Assembly (NCBI RefSeq): GCF_018130505.1
Contig: NZ_JAFCKH010000005.1
Location: 372,001 to 436,000 of the forward strand
DNA: 64,000 nt
Origin: Bradyrhizobium tropiciagri
GTDB lineage: Bacteria > Pseudomonadota > Alphaproteobacteria > Rhizobiales > Xanthobacteraceae
Reading direction: 5' to 3'
Part shown: piece by piece, positions 35,442 to 44,606 of the stretch
How the letters are laid out: each line of letters starts with the position of its first letter
Numbering within the stretch: position 1 is the stretch's first letter
The notes under the pieces: generated by a model
What the model was told of the DNA's origin: nothing
Database searches by the model: none
Seen by the model: only the letters and a program-made list of their open reading frames with translations
Translations under genes and position numbers: made by a program

Positions 35442-38348
35442 CTATTCTGCGGCGGTGCGGATATCGATCTTTTCGGCACGGACGGCGCAGAACTTGAATT
35501 CCGGAATCTTGCCGAATGGATCGAGCGCCGGGTTGGTCAGCAAATTGGCCGCCGCCTCCGCGTAGCAGAACGGCATGAAGACCATGTTCTCCGGCACGTC
35601 GCGGTCAGCGCGCACCTTGACCTCGACCGCGCCGCGGCGCGTCTCGAGGCGGATGAAGTCGCCGGGGGCGAGCCCCTTCTTGCGCATGTCCTTCGGGGTC
35701 ATGAACGCGACCGCCTCGGGTTCGATCTGGTCGAGCACCTGGGCGCGGCGCGTCATCGAGCCGGTGTGCCAGTGCTCGAGCACGCGTCCGGTCGACAGCA
35801 CCATCGGATACTCGTCGTCAGGCAGCTCGTCCGGCGGGATCACCTTGGCCGGCACGATCTTGCCGCGGCCGCTCTCGGTCGGGAAACCGGTGGTGAAGAT
35901 GATCTCGTTGCCCGGCTTGTCCGGATCGTCGACCGGATAGGTTACCGCACCCTCGCGGACCAGGCGGTCCCAGGTGATGTTCTTCAGCGACGGCATCAGC
36001 TCGGCCATCTCGGTGAAGACCTCGCCCGGTCCCGCATAATTCCAGGGCAGCCCCATCCGCTTACCGATCTCCTGGATGATCCAGAGATCCTGCCGTGCAT
36101 CGCCCGGCGGCTTGATCACCTCGCGCGCCAGCTGCACGCGGCGGTCGGTGTTGGTGAAGGAGCCGGACTTTTCGGCGAACGCCGAGGCCGGCAGGATGAC
36201 GTCGGCGTGGAACGCCGTCTCGGTGACGAACAGGTCCTGCACGACGAGATGATCCAGCATGGCCAGCGCTTCGCGCGCGTGCTGCAGGTCCGGGTCGGAC
36301 ATCGCGGGATTCTCGCCCTCGACATACATGCCGTGGATCTCGCCGGCATGGATCGCGTTCATGATCTCGACGACGGTCAGCCCGCGCACCGGATCGAGTT
36401 CCTGACCCCACAGCTTCTCGAAGGCGCCGCGCATGTCGTCGCGGCCGACCGGCTGATAGTCGGGCAGGAACATCGGGATCAGGCCGGCGTCGGAGGCGCC
36501 CTGCACGTTGTTCTGGCCGCGCAGCGGATGCAGTCCGGTGCCGGGGCGGCCGACCTGGCCGGTGATCAGCGCGAGCGCGATCAGGCAGCGCGCATTGTCG
36601 GTGCCGTGGACATGCTGGCTGATGCCCATGCCCCAGAAGATGATCGACGACTTGGCGCGCGCGTAGGTGCGTGCCACCTCGCGCAGGGTCTCCGCCGGGA
36701 TGCCGCAGATCGCCTCCATCTTCTCCGGCGGAAATTCCTTGATCTTCTCCTTGAGGTCTTCAAACCCCTCGGTGTAGCCGGCGATGTACTGCTCGTCGGT
36801 CAGGCCTTCGGCGATGATGGTGTGGATCATCGCGTTCAGCATCGCGACGTCGCTGCCCGGCTTGAACTGCAGATGTTCGGTCGCATGGCGCGACAGCGTC
36901 TGCCGGCGCGGATCCATCACGAACAGCTTGGCGCCGCGCTTGGCGGCGTTCTTGATGAAGGTCGCGGCGACCGGATGGTTCACGGTCGGATTGGCGCCGA
37001 TCACCCAGATCACCTCCGCGTCGGCTGCCGCCGAGAACGGCGCTGACACCGCGCCGGAGCTGAGGCCTTCGAACAGCGCCGCCACCGATGAGGCGTGGCA
37101 GAGCCGCGTACAGTGGTCGACATTGTTGGAGCCGAAGCCGGTGCGCACCAGCTTCTGGAATAGATAGGCTTCCTCGTTGGAGCCCTTGGCCGAACCGAAG
37201 CCGGCGAGCGCCTTGGGGCCCTTCTCGTCGCGGATCTTCTTCAGGCCGTTGGCCGCGATATCCAGCGCCTCTTCCCACGTCGCCTCGCGGAAATGGGTGT
37301 AGGGATTGGCTGGATCGACCTGGTCGTTGGCATCCTTCTTGACGCCCGGCAGCCGCACCAGCGGCTTGGTCAGGCGGTTGGGGTGATGGATGTAGTCGAA
37401 GCCGAAACGGCCCTTGACGCAGAGCCGGTTGTGGTTGGCGGGGCCGTCGCGGCCTTCCGCGTAGATCACCTTCTCGTCCTTGACCTCGTAGGTGACCTGG
37501 CAGCCGACGCCGCAATACGGGCACAGCGAATCCACCTTGCGGTCGGGATAGGTGACGCGAGTCTGCTGGTCGTCGAGCATCACCGCCGGCATCAGCGCGC
37601 CGGTCGGGCAGGCCTGCACGCATTCGCCGCAGGCGACGCAGGTGGACTCGCCCATCGGGTCGTCGAAGTCGAACACGATCTTCGAGCCGTGACTCCGATA
37701 AGCCATGCCGATGACGTCGTTGACCTGCACCTCGCGGCAGGCGCGCACGCACAGTCCGCACTGGATGCAGGCGTCGAGATTGACGCGCATCGCGGGATGG
37801 CTGGCGTCGGCCTCCCAGCGCTCGGCCGCGGGGAAGCGGCTTTCGGTGACGCCGGTCTTCTCGGCCCAGTGCCAGAACTTCGAATCCGGATCGTGCGAGG
37901 TCTCGCGCGCCGGCTGATCCGCCACCAGAAGCTCCATGACCATCTTCTGCGCTGCCACCGCGCGCTGGCTGGCCGACTTCACCTTCATGCCGACCGTCGG
38001 CGTTCGCTTGCAGGACGCCGCCAGCACGCGCTCGCCTTCGATCTCGACCATGCAGGCGCGGCAGTTGCCGTCCGGCCTGTAGTCCGGCTCAGGCGAGTAG
38101 CAGAGATGCGGGATCTCGGTGCCCTGGCGCTTCGCGACCTGCCAGATGGTTTCGCCGGCGCGCGCTGCGACCTGCTGGCCGTCGAGCTCGAACTGGATCA
38201 TCGCCGGTCCGCCGCCGGTGCCGCCGACCTTGCCGATCGGCTCGCTGTGCGTGACGGTCACGCGGCCGTCGGGGACGTTCTTTCCTCCGGCCGCGCCCTT
38301 GGCGTCGTGGCCGTAGCCCTGCGGCGGAGAGTTCTTGTCGTTGCTCAT
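35442..38348 (-). CDS. fdhF: NAD-dependent formate dehydrogenase alpha subunit
   Basis: A 968-residue cytosolic catalytic subunit oxidising formate to CO2. The N-terminal [2Fe-2S] domain has Cys83, 96, 99 and 113. CIQCGLCVRAC (194-204) and CVACGECVQAC (237-247) bind two [4Fe-4S] clusters; CPYCGVGC with Cys310 binds the cluster next to the bis-pterin Mo/W site. TRLCHASSVA aligns with the Sec-His of E. coli FdhF, giving Cys417 as metal ligand and His418 as catalytic. Together with a fused beta subunit it matches the two-subunit M. extorquens FDH1 type (known to use W); no FdsD-like gene follows. Confidence 0.95.
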   Translation of the reverse strand: MSNDKNSPPQGYGHDAKGAAGGKNVPDGRVTVTHSEPIGKVGGTGGGPAMIQFELDGQQVAARAGETIWQVAKRQGTEIPHLCYSPEPDYRPDGNCRACMVEIEGERVLAASCKRTPTVGMKVKSASQRAVAAQKMVMELLVADQPARETSHDPDSKFWHWAEKTGVTESRFPAAERWEADASHPAMRVNLDACIQCGLCVRACREVQVNDVIGMAYRSHGSKIVFDFDDPMGESTCVACGECVQACPTGALMPAVMLDDQQTRVTYPDRKVDSLCPYCGVGCQVTYEVKDEKVIYAEGRDGPANHNRLCVKGRFGFDYIHHPNRLTKPLVRLPGVKKDANDQVDPANPYTHFREATWEEALDIAANGLKKIRDEKGPKALAGFGSAKGSNEEAYLFQKLVRTGFGSNNVDHCTRLCHASSVAALFEGLSSGAVSAPFSAAADAEVIWVIGANPTVNHPVAATFIKNAAKRGAKLFVMDPRRQTLSRHATEHLQFKPGSDVAMLNAMIHTIIAEGLTDEQYIAGYTEGFEDLKEKIKEFPPEKMEAICGIPAETLREVARTYARAKSSIIFWGMGISQHVHGTDNARCLIALALITGQVGRPGTGLHPLRGQNNVQGASDAGLIPMFLPDYQPVGRDDMRGAFEKLWGQELDPVRGLTVVEIMNAIHAGEIHGMYVEGENPAMSDPDLQHAREALAMLDHLVVQDLFVTETAFHADVILPASAFAEKSGSFTNTDRRVQLAREVIKPPGDARQDLWIIQEIGKRMGLPWNYAGPGEVFTEMAELMPSLKNITWDRLVREGAVTYPVDDPDKPGNEIIFTTGFPTESGRGKIVPAKVIPPDELPDDEYPMVLSTGRVLEHWHTGSMTRRAQVLDQIEPEAVAFMTPKDMRKKGLAPGDFIRLETRRGAVEVKVRADRDVPENMVFMPFCYAEAAANLLTNPALDPFGKIPEFKFCAVRAEKIDIRTAAE

Positions 38349-38384
38349 ACCGATCCTCGTCGAAGTTCGCCCTGCCCGATCCGC

Positions 38385-40094
38385 CTATTCGGCGGCTTGC
38401 TGCGGACGAAACCCGTCCGGAAAATATTTGATCACTGACGTCAGCGGATTGGAGGCCGCCTGACCGAGGCCGCAGATCGACGCATCGCGCATCGCCTGGC
38501 TCAATTGGTCGAGCAATTCCTTGTTCCAAACCGGTTGCTGCATCAGCAGCGCCGCTTTCTCGGTGCCCGCGCGGCACGGCGTGCATTGCCCGCAGCTCTC
38601 ATCCTCGAAGAACTTCATCAGGTTCAGCGCGGCGTCCCTGACGTCATCGGCCTGAGAGAGGATGACGACGGCGGCGGAACCGATGAAGCAGCCGTATTTC
38701 TCCAGGGTGCCGAAATCGAGCGGGATGTCGTCCATCGACGCCGGCAGGATGCCGCCGGATGCGCCGCCCGGCAGATAGGCCTGCAGCGTATGGCCGTCGG
38801 CCATCCCGCCGCAGAACTCATCGATCAGCTCGCGCACGGTGATGCCGGCCGGGGCGAGCTTGACGCCGGGATCCTTGACGCGGCCCGACACCGAAAAACT
38901 GCGCAGGCCCTGGCGCTCGTTGCGGCCGTGGCTCTTCCACCAGTCGGCGCCCTTCTCGACGATGTCGCGAACCCACCACAGCGTTTCGATGTTGTTGATC
39001 AGCGTCGGCAGGCCGAACAGACCGACCTGGAACGGATAGGGCGGCTTGTGCCGCGGCAGGCCGCGCTTGCCTTCGATCGATTCGAGCAGCGAAGACTCTT
39101 CGCCGCAGATATAGGCGCCGGCGCCGCGTCGCAGATGCAGCTTCGGACCGCCGGGAGGAAGTCTTGCGATCTCGCGGTCGAGGATCTCGCGGCAGGCCGG
39201 ATACTCGTCGCGGATGTAGATGTAGACTTCCGGCGCCTCCACCACGTGCGCGCCGATCAGCATTCCTTCGAGGAAGCGATGCGGATCAGTCTCGAGGTAG
39301 TAGCGATCCTTGAACGTGCCGGGCTCGCCTTCGTCGCCGTTGACCGCCATCAGCCGCGGACCGGGCTCGCCGAGCACGGCGCGCCACTTGCGGCCGGTCG
39401 GAAAACCGGCGCCGCCGAGGCCGCGAAGCGAGGCATCGTCGAGCGCCTTCAGCAGGCCCTCGCGCGGCAGATCGCCCGAGCGCAGGCGCGTCAGCAGCTT
39501 GTAGCCGCCGCCGGCCACATAGGCGTCGTAGTCGACATAAGTCGGAAGATGCACATGCGTGTCGCCGCTCTTCGCCGCGGCGAGCACGTTCGCGACAGTC
39601 GCATGATCGACGAAGTTGTGGCCGACCTCCGCGGCAGGCGCCGTGTCGCAGCGGCCGACGCACGGGGCGCGCACCACGCGGATGCCGGGACCGGCATGGT
39701 TCTGAAGATCCTTGAGCAGCTTCTCGCCGCCGAGCATCGCGCAGGTCAAGGAATCGCAGACGCGCACGGTCAGCGGCGCCACGTTCGGCTCGCCTTCCTT
39801 CACGATATCGAAATGCGCATAGAAGGTGGCGGTCTCGAAAACCTCTGCGAATGAGAGCTTCATCTCGTCGGCGAGCGCGGCAAGATGCGCGGCCGAGATC
39901 TGATGGTACTTGTCCTGGATCAAATGGAGATATTCGATCAGCAGGTCGCGCTGCCGCGGGCGGTCGCCCAGCAGCGTCTCGATTTCATGAGCTGCGGTCG
40001 GATCGACCTGACGTCCCTTGGGCGTGGCCTTTGCCCGTTTCCTGCCTTGTCCCGGATGCTCGAAGGCGCGGACTTTATGAACGTCTCCAACCAT
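38385..40094 (-). CDS. Formate dehydrogenase beta subunit, NuoE-NuoF fusion
   Basis: A 569-residue NADH-forming subunit. Residues ~30-170 are NuoE-like with a [2Fe-2S] site (Cys113, 118, 145, 149: CDSLTC and CVGRC). Residues ~195-560 are NuoF-like with GLGGAGFPTGRKW (FMN), GDEGEPGTFKDR and GAGAYICGEESSLLES (NAD), and the [4Fe-4S] motif ESCGQCTPCRAGT. In FdsGBA enzymes these are two proteins; here they are fused, as in FDH1 of Methylobacterium. It ends 36 bp before the alpha-subunit start. Confidence 0.93.
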   Translation of the reverse strand: MVGDVHKVRAFEHPGQGRKRAKATPKGRQVDPTAAHEIETLLGDRPRQRDLLIEYLHLIQDKYHQISAAHLAALADEMKLSFAEVFETATFYAHFDIVKEGEPNVAPLTVRVCDSLTCAMLGGEKLLKDLQNHAGPGIRVVRAPCVGRCDTAPAAEVGHNFVDHATVANVLAAAKSGDTHVHLPTYVDYDAYVAGGGYKLLTRLRSGDLPREGLLKALDDASLRGLGGAGFPTGRKWRAVLGEPGPRLMAVNGDEGEPGTFKDRYYLETDPHRFLEGMLIGAHVVEAPEVYIYIRDEYPACREILDREIARLPPGGPKLHLRRGAGAYICGEESSLLESIEGKRGLPRHKPPYPFQVGLFGLPTLINNIETLWWVRDIVEKGADWWKSHGRNERQGLRSFSVSGRVKDPGVKLAPAGITVRELIDEFCGGMADGHTLQAYLPGGASGGILPASMDDIPLDFGTLEKYGCFIGSAAVVILSQADDVRDAALNLMKFFEDESCGQCTPCRAGTEKAALLMQQPVWNKELLDQLSQAMRDASICGLGQAASNPLTSVIKYFPDGFRPQQAAE

Positions 40095-40240
40095 GAAACC
40101 CCGCTTTGCGCGAATTTGCGCTGTTCAGCGAACTCTAATCCTTGGCATGCCACAGGCAAGCATATTTAGAACGCTTCCAGGAGCGTCGGGTTGCCGCGCC
40201 GGTTCGTTGTTAATGTTTGTCTATCGGGCGATCTGAATCC

Positions 40241-40260
40241 TCTATCGTAACGACGATAGA
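40241..40260. promoter_or_regulatory. 20-bp palindrome upstream of formate dehydrogenase genes
   Basis: TCTATCGTAACGACGATAGA has perfect 8-bp arms around AACG. It lies between the moeA stop (40282) and the beta-subunit start (40094), both on the minus strand, about 150 bp before the latter; CTATCGGGCGAT near 40220 may be a second half-site. It has no U-run, so an operator is more likely than a terminator. The regulator is unknown. Confidence 0.5.
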
Positions 40261-40281
40261 ATGGACCTGTTCTCTCGCTGC

Positions 40282-41535
40282 CTAAAACAGATCGGCGTAG
40301 CCGAGAAAGCCGACGGCATCGCCCGGCGCGACCTGCACGATGGTCTCGCCGAGTTCGACCAGTCCGTCGGTCTCGGTCAGCGACGACAGCAGGCCCGCGC
40401 CTTCGCGAGGAAATTTGGTCGCCTCCAGCGAACCGTCCGCCGCCCGCCGCAGCGAGACGCGGACGTATTCGCGCCGTCCGCTCTTCTTCTTGTAGCTGAA
40501 CGCGGCCCGAACCGGCATCGGCAGCAAGGCAGATGGTGCCGCTCCCGAGAGCGCCAGCACCGTCGGCCGCACGACGTGGACGAAGGTGACGAAGCTCGCG
40601 ACCGGATTGCCGGGCAGGCCGATCAGCGGCGTGCCGTCGATGATCCCCATCGCCACCGGACGGCCCGGCTTGATCGCCATCCGCCACAGCACCAGCGAGC
40701 CGGCCTGCTCGATGCCGGCCTTGACGTGGTCCTCTTCGCCGGTCGACACGCCGCCGGTGGTCAGGATCAGGTCGTAACGTCCTGCGGCTTGCTTGAGCGC
40801 CGCGGCGAGCCCGGCCTGTTCGTCGCGCAGGATGCCGAGATCGCCGATCTCGCAACCGAGCCTCCGCAACATCGCCATCAGCATGAATCGGTTGGAATCG
40901 AACAATTGAGCCTCGCTGCGCGCAGCGCCCGGCGCGGCCAGTTCGTCGCCGGTGGAGAACACGCCGACGCGAAGGCGCCGCACCACGTCGAGCGTCGTCA
41001 GCCCGAAGGCCGCGGCGACCGCGACGTCCTGCGGGCGCAGGCGCCTGCCCGATGCGAGCGCGACATGACCGCGCGCAATGTCCTCACCGGCGGGACGCAC
41101 ATTCGCGCCGGCCTTCAGGCCGGACGGCAGGACCACCCTTCCAGCATCGTCAATCCGCACGTCCTCCTGCATGAACACGGTGTCGGTGCCTGATGGCATC
41201 GGCGCGCCGGTGAAGATGCGGACGGCATGGCCGGGCCGGGCCGGCTGCGCGGATGCTCCGGCCTGTACGCGCCCGTCGACCGGAAATGCACGCTCGCCGC
41301 TCGCCGGCAGGTCCGCGCCCGAGACGGCGTAGCCGTCGACCGCCGAATTCATGAAAGGCGGCAGCGGCAGCGGTGCGGCGACGTCGCCGGCGAGGATGCG
41401 TCCGTCGGCATCGAGCAAGGCAACAGCTTCCGTCTCGCCGACAGGCTTGACGCGTGCGGCGATGATCGCAACGGCCTCGTCGACCGACATCATCGGTCCG
41501 CCGAACGCGAAGCAGTCGTCCGAAAGCTGCGCCAT
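40282..41535 (-). CDS. moeA: Molybdopterin molybdotransferase MoeA
   Basis: Inserts molybdate (or tungstate) into adenylylated molybdopterin. The 417-residue product has the MoeA N-terminal DADGRILAGDVAAPLPLPPF and NSAVDGYAV, ADLPASGE, the MPSGTDTVFMQED segment and the MPT-binding GVFSTGDEL and TTGGVSTGEEDHVK. The C-terminal beta-barrel follows IGLPGNPVAS. The ATG at 41535 has GAGGAA 4 nt upstream. It lies just upstream of the formate dehydrogenase genes and diverges from fdhD, supporting a dedicated cofactor role. Confidence 0.93.
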   Translation of the reverse strand: MAQLSDDCFAFGGPMMSVDEAVAIIAARVKPVGETEAVALLDADGRILAGDVAAPLPLPPFMNSAVDGYAVSGADLPASGERAFPVDGRVQAGASAQPARPGHAVRIFTGAPMPSGTDTVFMQEDVRIDDAGRVVLPSGLKAGANVRPAGEDIARGHVALASGRRLRPQDVAVAAAFGLTTLDVVRRLRVGVFSTGDELAAPGAARSEAQLFDSNRFMLMAMLRRLGCEIGDLGILRDEQAGLAAALKQAAGRYDLILTTGGVSTGEEDHVKAGIEQAGSLVLWRMAIKPGRPVAMGIIDGTPLIGLPGNPVASFVTFVHVVRPTVLALSGAAPSALLPMPVRAAFSYKKKSGRREYVRVSLRRAADGSLEATKFPREGAGLLSSLTETDGLVELGETIVQVAPGDAVGFLGYADLF

Positions 41536-41684
41536 TGTGTTCCTCAGTCCTCGGTCATCGAGAACATGTGTTCGGCTCAATCGCGAGCCGTAGCGTTGTC
41601 CCAAAGGCCGGGCCACATGGATGCCAGTTCCCGCTGTGGCCAGTCGGTCTCCGATCGTGCTTATATCCTCAGCTCCGCTGAATT

Positions 41685-42593
41685 GTGAACCCATCCGGAC
41701 GTCCGCCAGTGACCGAGAAAACAACCGCTCCCATCATTGTTCCGGATCCGAACGATCCGCGACTGACCGAGCGCGTCGTCGGCATCGATCAGACCGGGGC
41801 GCGGACCGAGATCAGGGTACCCGTCGAGCGGCCGTTGACGCTTTATCTGAACGCGCAGGAGATCGTCACGATGATGACGATCAACGACTATCCCGAATAC
41901 CTCGCGCTCGGATACCTGCTGAACCAGAACATGCTGAAATACGACGACGTCGTGACCGAGGTCGAATATGACGACGATCTCGAGGTCGTCGTGGTGCGCA
42001 CCGAGCATCACACGAACTTTGAGGCGAAGCTGAAGAAGCGCACGCAGACCTCGGGCTGCGCCCAAGGGACGGCGTTCGGCGACCTGCTGGAAGCCGTCGA
42101 GAAGGTCGCGCTGCCGAAAGCCGAGCTGCGCACCTCCTGGCTCTACCGGATGACGCACACCATCAACACGATGCCGTCGCTCTATCTGGAGGCGGGCGCG
42201 ATCCACGGCTGCGTTCTGTGCAAGGAGAGTACGCCGGTCTGCTACACCGAGGACGTCGGCCGGCACAATGCGGTCGACAAGATCGCCGGCTGGATCTATC
42301 GCCACAACGTCGATCCGGCGGACAAGATCCTCTACACGACCGGACGGCTGACCTCGGAGATGGTGATCAAGACGGTGCGGATGGGCATTCCGATCCTGGT
42401 CTCTCGCTCCGGCTTCACGGCGTGGGGCGTCGAGCTGGCGCGGCAGGTAGGGTTGACGCTGGTGGGGCGCGCCCGCGGCAAGCGCTTCATCGCGCTGTCG
42501 GGCGAGGAGCGGATCGTTTACGACCAGAATCTCGACTACGTCGAAGAGGAATCCATGCGTCACAAGCGCAAGGGCGAGGGTGGCGATGACTGA
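41685..42593 (+). CDS. fdhD: Formate dehydrogenase accessory sulfurtransferase FdhD
   Basis: Moves sulfur from a cysteine desulfurase onto the Mo/W-bis-pterin cofactor, essential for formate dehydrogenase activity. The 302-residue product has the family SGCAQGT (Cys125), the sulfur-relay GCVLCKE with Cys176 and Cys179 (CxxC of E. coli FdhD), and [19 protein letters not shown] and [13 protein letters not shown]. The start is GTG at 41685; a second GTG at 41709 is possible. It overlaps mobA by 8 bp and diverges from moeA. Confidence 0.94.
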   Translation: MNPSGRPPVTEKTTAPIIVPDPNDPRLTERVVGIDQTGARTEIRVPVERPLTLYLNAQEIVTMMTINDYPEYLALGYLLNQNMLKYDDVVTEVEYDDDLEVVVVRTEHHTNFEAKLKKRTQTSGCAQGTAFGDLLEAVEKVALPKAELRTSWLYRMTHTINTMPSLYLEAGAIHGCVLCKESTPVCYTEDVGRHNAVDKIAGWIYRHNVDPADKILYTTGRLTSEMVIKTVRMGIPILVSRSGFTAWGVELARQVGLTLVGRARGKRFIALSGEERIVYDQNLDYVEEESMRHKRKGEGGDD

Positions 42594-43203
42594 TATCCCG
42601 GGTGTGGTGCTTGCCGGCGGGCTTGCGCGGCGGATGGGCGGCGGCGACAAGCCGATGCGCCAGATCGCGGGCCGCACCATTCTGCAGCGCGTGATCGACC
42701 GGCTCGCGCCGCAATGCTCCGAACTGATCATCAACGCCAACGGCGACCCGGCGCGGTTCGCCGCGTTCGGCCTTCCGGTGATCGCCGACGATGTCGCCGA
42801 CTTCCCCGGTCCGCTCGCCGGTATCCTGGCGGCACTGGACTGGGCTGCGGCAAACCGTCCCGATGCGAAATGGGTGCTGAGCGCGGCCGGCGACTGTCCG
42901 TTTCTGCCCCGCGACCTCGTCAAGCGCCTGGACGAAGCGCGTGTCGCGCAGCAGGCCGAACTCGCGGTCGCCGCCTCCGGCGATCAGACCCATCCGGTGA
43001 TCGGCCTCTGGAGCGTGCGCCTGCGCGACGAATTGCGCCAGGCGCTGGTCGTGGAGGATGTGCGCAAGATCGACCGCTGGACGGCGCGCTATCCGCTCGC
43101 GACCGTCGCATGGCCGGCCGAACCGCTGGATCCGTTCTTCAACGCCAACACGGTCGACGACATCAAGGAAGCCGATCGTCTCGCCGCGCTTGACGGCGGG
43201 TGA
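42586..43203 (+). CDS. mobA: Molybdenum cofactor guanylyltransferase MobA
   Basis: Adds GMP to molybdopterin to form the bis-MGD cofactor used by formate dehydrogenase. The 205-residue product opens with [19 protein letters not shown], the GTP-binding LAGG-x-RMGG-x-K motif. [27 protein letters not shown] (metal Asp) and FFNANTVDD complete the family pattern. The ATG at 42586 is preferred over the GTG at 42580 because GAGGG lies 5 nt before it. It overlaps fdhD and converges with the Crp/Fnr gene. Confidence 0.95.
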   Translation: MTDIPGVVLAGGLARRMGGGDKPMRQIAGRTILQRVIDRLAPQCSELIINANGDPARFAAFGLPVIADDVADFPGPLAGILAALDWAAANRPDAKWVLSAAGDCPFLPRDLVKRLDEARVAQQAELAVAASGDQTHPVIGLWSVRLRDELRQALVVEDVRKIDRWTARYPLATVAWPAEPLDPFFNANTVDDIKEADRLAALDGG

Positions 43204-43228
43204 CCGCATCGCCCTTACGGATCGTGCG

Positions 43229-43993
43229 CTAGTTCGCCGGATTGTCCTCGGCCGGATAGACACCGCGCAGCACCTCCTCGAAGTGATCCTTGACCGCGTC
43301 GTTGCACAGGCAGGCGCGCGTCCGCAGGCCCTCCGGATTGCGGATCAGGATCGCGCCGCGGCGGGTGTCCAGCACGCCTTCGGCCTTGAAGTTCTGGATC
43401 ACGCGGCTGGTGTAGCTGCGGCCGACGCCGAGCAGGGTGGAAAGCTGCTCATGGGTCAGCGGCACCACGCCGTTGCCGTTGGTGCGCTCCATCGCCGAGA
43501 TGATCCATTTCGCGGCGCGCTGCTCGATCGAGTGGATCGCGTTGCAGGCGGTCGACTGGAAGATCTGCGCCAGCATGCAGTCGGCGTAGCGCGCGAAGAT
43601 GTTGCGCACCGAGATCGAGTTCAACTTGGCGGCGTCGAGCTTGCTGATCGGCAGCCGCGCGAACGGCCCGCCGAACTTGACGGTGATGCGAGTATAGGCC
43701 GGCAGAAAACCCTGGCTGACGATGCCGCCGACGGCGCCCTCGCGGCCGACCAGGATGGTCTCGACATCGCGCCCGTCTTCATTGGGCACCATGTAGGAGA
43801 CGAGGCTCGGCCCGCACGGAAAATGCACGGTCTGGACATCGTCGCCGGGGTTGTAGAGCAAGTCGTTGGCCGCGGCGTCCAGCAGCGTGAGATGCGGCGC
43901 AATCAGCTCATAGTCGATGACGTTGAGCCGGCGCAAAAGATTGTTGAATGGCCGGTCAGTCGCCCCGGCCAACTCTATATGTCGCGTGATCAT
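43229..43993 (-). CDS. Crp/Fnr family transcriptional regulator
   Basis: A 254-residue regulator with an N-terminal cyclic-nucleotide-binding-type beta-roll (residues ~20-140) and a C-terminal winged helix: LTHEQLSTLLGVGRSYTSRV and IQNFKAEGVLDTRRGAILI. No N-terminal Cys cluster is present, so it is not an oxygen-sensing Fnr. The helix residues (RSYTSRV) differ from the E-x-x-S-R of Crp/FixK, so its site should differ too. The ATG at 43993 has AGGAA 8 nt upstream. A perfect palindrome lies 54 bp before it. Confidence 0.88.
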   Translation of the reverse strand: MITRHIELAGATDRPFNNLLRRLNVIDYELIAPHLTLLDAAANDLLYNPGDDVQTVHFPCGPSLVSYMVPNEDGRDVETILVGREGAVGGIVSQGFLPAYTRITVKFGGPFARLPISKLDAAKLNSISVRNIFARYADCMLAQIFQSTACNAIHSIEQRAAKWIISAMERTNGNGVVPLTHEQLSTLLGVGRSYTSRVIQNFKAEGVLDTRRGAILIRNPEGLRTRACLCNDAVKDHFEEVLRGVYPAEDNPAN

Positions 43994-44046
43994 TGGAAAT
44001 TCCTGCCTACCCAACGCAGACAGTAAGCGAAAAGTTCCAGCTTTTA

Positions 44047-44062
44047 TGTTCACTAGTGAACA
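44047..44062. promoter_or_regulatory. Perfect 16-bp palindrome upstream of the Crp/Fnr gene
   Basis: TGTTCACTAGTGAACA is perfectly self-complementary. It starts 54 bp upstream of the minus-strand Crp/Fnr start and lies 134 bp before the plus-strand receiver gene. Crp-family proteins bind such two-fold sites of ~14-16 bp, so autoregulation or control of the divergent gene is likely (inference). Confidence 0.55.
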
Positions 44063-44195
44063 GACGACGCGGCGCGTGATGTGCTGGTTTCATTCCGGGA
44101 ACAACCGGCGTGCCGCAGGGCGCCGGTCGCGGGCCATCCGGCCGGACACTGATCCGGCCTTTCCTCCAGCCTTTGGAAACGGACTCTGGCGAACC

Positions 44196-44591
44196 ATGGA
44201 ATCCGCCTTCTGCAACGGCATGCCCGCCGATGTCCTGATCGTCGAGGACGATCCGATCATCGCGCTCGATTTCGAGGACACCATCCTGCGGTTCGGCGCG
44301 AAGACGGTCCGCGCCGCTCCCAGTGTGGCGCGCGCGCTCGAACTGATCGCCGCGCGGGCGCCGGATTTCGCGCTGCTCGACCTCGCTTTGGTCAGGGGCG
44401 AGACGCCGTTCGCGATCGCCGAACGGCTCGACGCGCTCAGGATCGCCTATGTGTTCGTGAGCGGCTACGGCTCCGAGGTCAGCCTGCCGTCATCGCTTGC
44501 CGGCAAGCCGCGGCTGACCAAGCCGTGCCCGGCCGATGCGCTGCAGGCTGCGCTGCGCCGATGGCGCAGCACGCCGGCAGTGTGCAAGTAG
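44196..44591 (+). CDS. Stand-alone response regulator receiver protein
   Basis: A 131-residue single receiver domain without output domain. The acidic pocket is VEDD (near 17-20), the phospho-acceptor Asp is in ALLDLALV (near 62), and the conserved Lys is in RLTKPCPADAL. The usual T/S position is YVFVSGYG. Such proteins serve in phosphorelays or act through partners. No kinase is adjacent. The start at 44196 is tentative, since 44220 (MPADVLIVEDD) is also possible. It converges with phoD, 15 bp apart. Confidence 0.85.
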   Translation: MESAFCNGMPADVLIVEDDPIIALDFEDTILRFGAKTVRAAPSVARALELIAARAPDFALLDLALVRGETPFAIAERLDALRIAYVFVSGYGSEVSLPSSLAGKPRLTKPCPADALQAALRRWRSTPAVCK

Positions 44592-44606
44592 CCGGTTCGC
44601 GCCGGC

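Noticed and set aside
41562-41573. GAACATGTGTTC near-palindrome between moeA and fdhD
   Set aside because: Only 5-bp arms and no second site; not distinguishable from chance.
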